A stretch of DNA of 64,000 nt from Branchiostoma floridae (taxonomy: Eukaryota > Chordata > Leptocardii > Amphioxiformes > Branchiostomatidae). The stretch lies in assembly GCF_000003815.2 (NCBI RefSeq), contig NC_049983.1, positions 25,133,664 through 25,197,663 on the forward strand. The letters are read 5' to 3'. The notes under the pieces were generated by a model. The model saw only the letters and a list, made by a program, of their open reading frames with translations. It had not been told where the DNA came from and made no database searches. The translations under genes were made by a program, and so were the position numbers. Below are positions 57,520-64,000 of this stretch, in pieces. Position 1 is the first letter of the stretch, and the number at the start of each line of letters is the position of its first letter.

Positions 57520-60357
57520 ATGGGTGAGAAGCTGCCAGGGATGTTGTTATCCCTTCTGATCATCCTGAAGGTGTTTGGATCAACAGAAGCTTCCTGCAGC
57601 ATTTCTGGTTCTACCGCAGACTGCAGCAACCAGGAACTCACCAGTGTTCCTCAGAACCTGCCAATGGGCATCACTCACCTTGATTTGTATAATAATCTAA
57701 TAACAACATTGAATCAGTCTCATTTCTCACGGTATGGGAGCTTGGTAAACCTCTGGCTGGATAATAATGAGATCAGTGATATTCAGGCTGGAACTTTTCA
57801 TTCAACACCACAACTGGCAACCTTTCGTTTGGGTCAAAACAAGATAAGAAACATCAGGCCTGACATGTTCACAGGGCTGGGAAACTTGCAGGAACTTCAC
57901 CTGGGGACTAATGAGATCAATGATATTGAGGCTGGAACTTTCAATTCAGTGCCACAACTGAAATACTTGTTCCTGCATCAGAATAGATTCACATTATTCA
58001 AAGAGTGGACATTTGAAAATCTAACACTACTTAGAACCCTTAAATTGTATAACAATCACATAGAAACTTTTCCTATGGAGGTTTTGTCAAAGCTTCCATC
58101 AATTTCTGAGCTTCAGCTTCAGGACAACCAAATGGTGACTCTGCCCTGGAGAGCCTACAACAAACTGTTATCAATCTCTTCTGTAGACATTGACAACAAC
58201 CCCTGGCAGTGTGACTGTAGTATGGTTCCCTTCAGGCAAGAGATGACTGGGTCTTATTCATTTGAAAACCAAATCACATGTAAAAAACCAAGCAACTTTC
58301 ATGGACAAAAACTGCAAAACATCAGTCCTGAAGATCTGATGTCAGACTGTGAAGAGCCAACAATAGTTAGGTTTGAAAGGGTTCACAATAGTGCAGTGGT
58401 AGAGGGGGGGACTCTACATTTGGTCTGTGAAGCTTCAGGAATCCCCACACCAGACATCACAGTCACCCTCCCATCTGGACAGGATGTAACTGTTGAGTCA
58501 GGTGGGAGGGTGACTGTGGATGTGAATGGTATCATCACCATAACCAATTTTACAGCTGCAGCAGATGATGGTCTGTATGTCTGCACTGCTGCCAGTTTTG
58601 TTGGCTCTACATCTGCCACACTGTCTGTTGCAGCTGTTACAATGACAGTTCCTGAGTCAACTGACACCTTCTCCTGGACCGATGCATTCCTTGTTGGCTT
58701 TGTCCTTGGTGCAGTATTTTGCTTTGGCTTCATTGTTATTCAACTTCTTGAAATCTGGTACAAAAGGAGATCCAAAATTCCTAATTTGGGATCAGATTCA
58801 GATGAAGAAGACTATAATGATGTGATAACTCCCTCACAAATATCACATACAGATAAAATTACAGACTGCAGAGAGCAGCCTGGAAGTTTTGGACACAAAT
58901 GTGAGGATATATCTCCTTCCTCCCCCCTTAGAAACATGTCAGGTCCACTGGTTGATAACCAGACTATGTCAGTACCTGTCCATGGTGCTGATAGCCCACA
59001 GGCTGTCATGGATGAGGATGGATATCAGTCAGTAAAACTTGATCCTCAGTCCACCAAATATGTAAACAGCCAGGAAATAGCAGATGCTAAAGATGCTTTG
59101 GTGGTTTCTACCGTTACCTTGTATGACAGGCCCAACAGGTATATGAACAGCCAGATGATAGCAGCTGCTCAAGACATTCTGGCAGTTTCTCCTGTTATCT
59201 TGTATGAAAATGACGATGAGGCAGTGGAAGATGATCCTCAGTCCCACAAGTACCAAAACAGCCAAATGATAGCAGCTGCTAAAGAAGTTTCTTCAGTTAT
59301 TTTGTATGAAAATGACAATGAGTCAGTAACTAGGATTGATAATCCTCAGTCCCACAAGCATGAAACGAGCCACATGACAGCATCTACCAAAGGTACTTTG
59401 GCATTTCCTTCAGTTATCGATAAAGACAGACCATGGCCCAACAGATATCAGAACAGCCAGATGCTAGCAGCAGCTAAAGATGCTGTAGCTGTCCCACAGG
59501 TTATTAGCTATGAGAATGACGATGAATCAGCCAATAACCAGAATGATCCAGCAGCTGTCCATGGTACTGATACTTCAAACCATTACCAACAACTGAGGAA
59601 AACAAACATTGAGCAGGAGACTACCTACACATCCCTTCAGAATAATGATGATAGGTCAGCTGATAACAAGACACAGGCTGATAACCAGACACAGGCTGAT
59701 AACCAGCATGATCCAGCAGCTGTCCATGGTGCTGATACTACAAACCATTATCAAGAACTGAGGAAAACAAACATTGAGCAGGAGAATACCTACACATCCC
59801 TTCAGACTCATGATGATAAGTCAGCTAATAACAAGACACAGGATGATAACCAGAATGATCCAGCAGCTGTCCATGGTGCTGATACTACAAACCATTATCA
59901 AGAACTGAGGAAAACAAACATTGAGCAGGAGAATACCTACACATCCCTTCAGACCCATGATGATAACCCAGTTGATAACAAGACACAGGCTGATAACCAG
60001 ACACATGCTGATAACCAGAAAGATCCAGCAGCTGTCCATGGTGCTGATACTACAAACCATTACCAAAAACTTAGTAAAGAAACCCTTGAGCAGGAAAATA
60101 CCTACACATCCCTTCAGACCCATGAGGATAAGTCGGCTGATAACCAGACACAGACACAGGCTGATAACCAGACACAGGCTGATAACAAGACACAGGCTGA
60201 TAACCAGACACTAGCTGATAACCAGACACAGGCTGATAACCAGAATGATCTAGTAGCTGTCCATGGTGCTGATACTACAAACGAATACCAACAACTGAGG
60301 AAAGAAACCCTTGAGCAAGAGCATACCTACACATCCCTTCTGGCTCATGATTCATAA
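57520..60357 (+). CDS. LRR-Ig transmembrane receptor with YxN and tandem ITAM-like tail
   Basis: Uninterrupted frame, 945 aa from ATG 57520; the in-frame ATG 57448 lies in LINE-like sequence before a possible acceptor and would bury the signal peptide. Residues 1-25 form a signal peptide (LLSLLIILKVFGSTEA). Then come LRRNT (CSISGSTADCSNQEL), about seven LRRs, LRRCT (NPWQCDCSMV .. CKKP .. DCEEP), one I-set Ig domain at about 290-370 (LVCEASG .. DDGLYVCTAAS) and a TM helix at about 390-412 (FLVGFVLGAVFCFGFIVI). The ~530-residue tail has seven YxN sites (YVNS, YMNS, YQNS twice, YEND three times; pYxN is the Grb2-SH2 consensus). Five tandem ~45-60-residue repeats follow, each with Y-Q-x-L, ten residues, Y-T-S-L, i.e. 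YxxL-x10-YxxL as in ITAMs, separated by DNQTQA spacers. This is the LRRIG architecture expanded in amphioxus; an innate immune or neural adhesion receptor signalling through SH2 proteins is inferred. Poly(A) signal AATAAA at 61911. Confidence 0.92.
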   Translation: MGEKLPGMLLSLLIILKVFGSTEASCSISGSTADCSNQELTSVPQNLPMGITHLDLYNNLITTLNQSHFSRYGSLVNLWLDNNEISDIQAGTFHSTPQLATFRLGQNKIRNIRPDMFTGLGNLQELHLGTNEINDIEAGTFNSVPQLKYLFLHQNRFTLFKEWTFENLTLLRTLKLYNNHIETFPMEVLSKLPSISELQLQDNQMVTLPWRAYNKLLSISSVDIDNNPWQCDCSMVPFRQEMTGSYSFENQITCKKPSNFHGQKLQNISPEDLMSDCEEPTIVRFERVHNSAVVEGGTLHLVCEASGIPTPDITVTLPSGQDVTVESGGRVTVDVNGIITITNFTAAADDGLYVCTAASFVGSTSATLSVAAVTMTVPESTDTFSWTDAFLVGFVLGAVFCFGFIVIQLLEIWYKRRSKIPNLGSDSDEEDYNDVITPSQISHTDKITDCREQPGSFGHKCEDISPSSPLRNMSGPLVDNQTMSVPVHGADSPQAVMDEDGYQSVKLDPQSTKYVNSQEIADAKDALVVSTVTLYDRPNRYMNSQMIAAAQDILAVSPVILYENDDEAVEDDPQSHKYQNSQMIAAAKEVSSVILYENDNESVTRIDNPQSHKHETSHMTASTKGTLAFPSVIDKDRPWPNRYQNSQMLAAAKDAVAVPQVISYENDDESANNQNDPAAVHGTDTSNHYQQLRKTNIEQETTYTSLQNNDDRSADNKTQADNQTQADNQHDPAAVHGADTTNHYQELRKTNIEQENTYTSLQTHDDKSANNKTQDDNQNDPAAVHGADTTNHYQELRKTNIEQENTYTSLQTHDDNPVDNKTQADNQTHADNQKDPAAVHGADTTNHYQKLSKETLEQENTYTSLQTHEDKSADNQTQTQADNQTQADNKTQADNQTLADNQTQADNQNDLVAVHGADTTNEYQQLRKETLEQEHTYTSLLAHDS

Positions 60358-62010
60358 TTTCATCAGAGCTTTTTCCTCAATCAAAGCCATACCCAAAACA
60401 ACTTAAGCCCTGTAAAAAAACTTGTGATAAACTTCAAAATGCTGCATTCTATTGTCTCCAGTCCAATACTTAGCGCAGGAACAAGCTTAACATCAGGCAA
60501 AAAGTTTGGCAGTTGTGGTGTAGAATTATTAATTGCAATATTCCAAAAAGAGATTTGTGATTTATTGAAGATTCTACTGATTTATAAGGTGGCGTTTGTA
60601 ATCCTGTTTCTCCAGCCCAGCTAAATGCCTTACATTTCCTGCCTAATGTGCTACAAAAGACAAGTACCATTGAAAGTAGCAAAGATATCATTACACTCAT
60701 GTATTTCAGTCAGCAGTCTCACTAAAAATACATTGTTTAGTTTATTTGTTGAATATTCTAAACAAACATATGATGAACTGTACATATAATGTAGTATAAG
60801 ACAAGTGTGTGCATGGGGTCATTAACACTGGATTGTAGATTATGCAGGAATATATAAAAGTTTAGACATATAAAGTGTCACTGTGTTAGTCAATATTTAT
60901 CCAAGATTTATAATGGCCTTTACATATTTTGTTCTTTTACAAATTACAATCATTATGTACTAGGTATATATATATATATGTATTGCCATAAATATTTGAG
61001 ACAGAAATGTATATATCTTGAAATTTGGATACTTAGGACCAAATTCCTACCACAATCAAGTTTGAAGTGTCTATGGTGCATTACCATACACCAGCATTGT
61101 ACTGGATTTTTTGCCTATCTACATATACTGCAGCTCAGATATAGCAATTGTTTACTGAGCAATAAGTGTCTGTAATGCTGATTCAGTTGATGATGCTGAA
61201 TCAGCAGAATCTGATGATTGATGATCCTACAGTGGATGGATGCATAATGTATGTACAAAACGTACCTGATTGTTTTTTATCTCATGCACATTTATTTGTT
61301 GAGGATTTGGCAAAAGGCATTGAAAGTGGTTGATATATAAAGCCGTCATCTTGAAAATCTAGATATAGATATGACACAATAACATTGAATAGGAACACTA
61401 CATACAAGTTTAGTATTACAATGTAAAAATGCAAATGGCTAACTTGAAGCAATCAATGTAGCAAAATAATTTCCCATCAACAGTAACTAAATTGTCACTT
61501 GAGTTTGTTTTCTGGCACTTGCCTCTTTGCATCAATGTAACTGTTGATTTGAAATTCACAGCTTTACAGCTGGCAGGCTTTACATAATATGTACACATGG
61601 AACTATGCAACTTCAGCTGTCATATTGAAAGATCATTGTACAGTGTAAAACACTGTAGGTAGGAAAGTTTGGGACTGATGTTTCACAACCAAATCTACAG
61701 AATACAAAATATAGTCACCAGGTAGAAGGTAAGAGTCCATTTTAACCCGATCCTAAAACACTTTTTGTAGTTAAAGATGATGTATAATGATCATGTTATA
61801 ACTTAAAATGTTGCTACCATATAAGGTTTGAGTGTGTGTCACAGATTTTTCGACCTAGTATATGACTAGACTAGGTATGACTTTGATGATTTGTTTCTAT
61901 CCAGTATTGAAATAAAATTGCACTGTAACCTGTATAGACTGTGTAATACTTAGTTTTACATTGTGCAAAATGTTTTGAATTATTATAATTTCTTACCTTT
62001 AAGCATATAG
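60358..62010 (+). other. Probable 3'UTR of the LRR-Ig gene
   Basis: No coding exon. AATAAA at 61911-61916 gives a 3'UTR of about 1.55 kb; this is assigned from position only. Confidence 0.5.
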
Positions 62011-62011
62011 T

Positions 62012-62130
62012 TCCATTTATTTATTTATTTATTTATTCATCTCAAAACATGTGGGTAGCCCCTTCAACTTGTTTGAAGTTGATTTCCAAGGGGGCCCACT
62101 ACATAAATAACAAAAACGAAACGTGTAACA
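62012..62130. mobile_element. Possible LINE 3' end with (TTTA)n tail
   Basis: atttatttatttatttattc followed by gtgggtagccccttcaactt and gaagttgatttccaaggggg. This is an inverted retroelement tail by appearance; a shorter relative may be at about 15196. Confidence 0.45.
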
Positions 62131-62261
62131 TTCAGTAAGACAACCAGAGGACAACAAACAATATATACAAATAAACCGAAGCGTCTTTACCAAGAACAGT
62201 TGTCGAGGTCACCAAAAAACGTCAACGGTGGAGGTCCATTGATTTAGTTTAAGCAGCACAA

Positions 62262-62400
62262 TCAGACACACACACACACACACACTCAGACACACACACG
62301 CACATGCACACACACACACACACATACACTCAGAGACACACATACAAACACTCAAACACATGCACACACACACACACAAACACTCACACGCACACAAGGA
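62262..62400. repeat. (CA)n microsatellite, interrupted
   Basis: Runs of cacacacacaca with cagaca, catgca and caaaca interruptions. Long open frames here on both strands are repeat by-products. Confidence 0.95.
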
Positions 62401-62699
62401 TGTGCACATCACATTTGTCCATTAGTCACAAAACTTATAACGTACATGCTTCCTTAAAGTTTATAATGGCTACTATTGTGTTTCCCTCATTTGTACACCA
62501 ACCAAAACGTCTATATCGGTATCAGTGCCTCAGCTTTATTTTCCCCACACTATCAACATCAAGGTATTACTTTCATGTGTTCCCCCTTTTACATTGTCTT
62601 TTCCTTGTGAATAGGCCATTCAAGATGTGTGAACTTGAATAGTATTATATTGCAAAGAAAAACAATCTGTGCGTAGATTCGGGGTTTTACACACCTGGT

Positions 62700-62935
62700 A
62701 AGTTACCACCCCACAGGTGTGACTTCCTTTACTGTACTGTCTAAAGTAACTCACAGTTCTGGCCAAGTCCGCACTTCCAACTAAAGGCCACTTCCAGCTG
62801 AAGGCCTGGATCAACTTTAAGTCTTGTACATTTCTTCAGGACACCGTGCCTGGGTAAGTCTTCATCTTGATAAATGTTTAGAGGACTCTTCTGTATATAC
62901 TTGAAAGAAAGCTTACTATTCGCATGCATTGTGGA
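62700..62935. repeat. Second copy of the 55460 dispersed repeat
   Basis: Shares cacaggtgtgacttccttta, ggccacttccagctgaaggc (gccagttcaacctgaag in the other copy), ttcttcaggacaccgtg and ctgggtaagtcttcatctt. The minus frame gives short Cys-containing peptides, but these are not conserved between copies. Confidence 0.65.
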
Positions 62936-62964
62936 TTTTCTTGTTAGATTGTTACAGCTGTGCA

Positions 62965-63080
62965 TTGTGCAGGTTATAAGTAGGTGCAAGTAGACATCAG
63001 AAACACCTGCACAGCTCCAACTTTACCTGCACTAACCTGCATATGCAGGTCCACCGTGCTATTTAGAGTCCTGTAAACAC
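62965..63080. mobile_element. Fragment of the TGCAGGTAA-motif MITE
   Basis: gtgcaggttataagtaggtg .. cacctgcacagctccaactt and the cctgcatatgcaggt palindrome, but the right end (tttagagtcctg) is degenerate and the left terminus is missing. Confidence 0.65.
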
Positions 63081-63536
63081 TTCAATGCAGATGTAATATG
63101 ATGTGCAGTAGTCTAATTTCCAATACTATTAAATTCTACAATAGTTTCAAACAAAAATTCTTTTTGAAAGTGAAAGAGCAACAGTACTGAACTCTAGAAT
63201 TATTCTTTTCTACTTTTGAAATATCATGTAATCAAAGCCTTGGATTGTGGTTTTCTCTTATAAACAAAATTTGCTACAAATATTAGTATCAGAAAAATGG
63301 CTTCTTTATTTTTAAAAAATTACTTAACTAGTAGGTCACTGTTGTAACATGGGTTTTACTCATAACCAAGTTGTGTTATACCATTTCTTGTCAATATGAT
63401 GTGGAAATACATTTTCATGTGTTGCCAAAATGAAAATATAAAAGAATCATAATTATATTACTATTTTTATTTAAATCAATTTGTCATGACTGCAGTGCAT
63501 TGAGGCCAGTTCTAATGTCAGTTGGTATATGGGCTG
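63081..63536. other. Intergenic, nothing recognised
   Basis: AT-rich, no exon or repeat signature seen. Confidence 0.5.
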
Positions 63537-63850
63537 TATAGGGGTTTTTCTTCTTGGACTGGTCCAGAAAAAACGAACCGAAAAAATTCAGTGGACCGAT
63601 TAGAAAATGAACACTGTCAGATTATACCAGCACTATGGCGGCAGTTGTATTTGACAGTCATTTCTACAGTCAAACTTGGTCTGATTTAACATGGCCAGTT
63701 GCTAACATGCAGGTAGGATACTCCAAGAAACAGATTCCTTTGTAGCAAAATGGACCACTGTTTTGAATATTGTTCATTCACAAACAATTACGTCCAGATT
63801 TAGGTCTGGACCTGGACCGTACCTGTACTATACCAGTACCCACCCCTATA
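63537..63850. mobile_element. MITE with TATAGGGG ends
   Basis: Begins tataggggtttttcttcttg and ends cagtacccacccctata, imperfect inverted repeats. Subterminal ggactggtcc on the left and ggtctggacctggacc on the right form its own repeated motif. No ORF. Confidence 0.55.
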
Positions 63851-64000
63851 GGGCCGCTGAACCATTGCAACTTTGATCAAAGGGTGGTATGCTCTCTAAA
63901 AATCTTAAGTTTGCTTATAACAAATCTATAATATATAAGATATAACTAAGGACATTGTCAGATTGTAATAAATGCAACCAAAGAAATTGTTCTCATAATT

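Noticed and set aside
62209-62642. Cys/Val-rich and His/Thr-rich open frames
   Set aside because: Produced by the (CA)n microsatellite on each strand.

Overview
The window looks like amphioxus (Branchiostoma) genomic DNA or a very close relative. This is an inference. It rests on deuterostome-type, intron-rich genes with long introns, a RASSF1/5-like gene lying close to a TUSC2-like gene (neighbours in human 3p21.3), heavy minisatellite and MITE content, and an LRR-Ig receptor and a RING-NHL protein of the kind expanded in amphioxus. All genes below were assembled by hand from splice sites and reading frames.

Layout. 1-1310: GGATGCAYG-type minisatellite with an assembly gap at 1009-1152. 1311-5500: intergenic DNA with two MITE-like elements. 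5822-29964 (+): a RASSF1/RASSF5 (NORE1) orthologue in eight exons, 417 aa, with C1, Ras-association and SARAH domains, plus a candidate alternative first exon at 14340-14994. Its introns hold DNA transposons, tRNA-derived SINEs, LINE remnants and a deleted mariner. 30000-36200: intergenic, rich in MITEs. 36227-39268 (-): REXO2 oligoribonuclease, four exons, 220 aa. It is head to head, 420 bp apart, with 39689-41108 (+): TUSC2/FUS1, three exons with an N-myristoylation start. 45321-54944 (-): the 3' half (nine exons) of an ELAPOR1/2 (EIG121) orthologue, with M6PR-like ectodomain, TM segment and conserved tail; its 5' exons lie outside the window or were not recognised. One of its introns carries an intronless RING-NHL (TRIM-like) gene (47647-48808, -) with one frameshift, and upstream of that gene lies a three-copy tandem repeat carrying interferon-regulatory-factor-type GAAAGTGAAA elements. 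57520-60357 (+): an uninterrupted 945-aa LRR-Ig transmembrane receptor whose tail has seven YxN motifs followed by five tandem ITAM-like YxxL-x10-YxxL modules.

Two themes stand out. (1) The LRR-Ig receptor with its phosphotyrosine array, beside a RING-NHL gene with ISRE-like repeats, is a candidate innate-immune signalling locus. (2) Eight separate tandem duplications copy an exon edge together with its splice site or start codon: the RASSF start, the C1 exon (15 copies), the RASSF stop exon, REXO2 exon 2 on both sides, REXO2 exon 4, and two ELAPOR exons (8 copies and about 6). Each leaves one full-length exon plus partial exon copies in the adjacent intron or flank.
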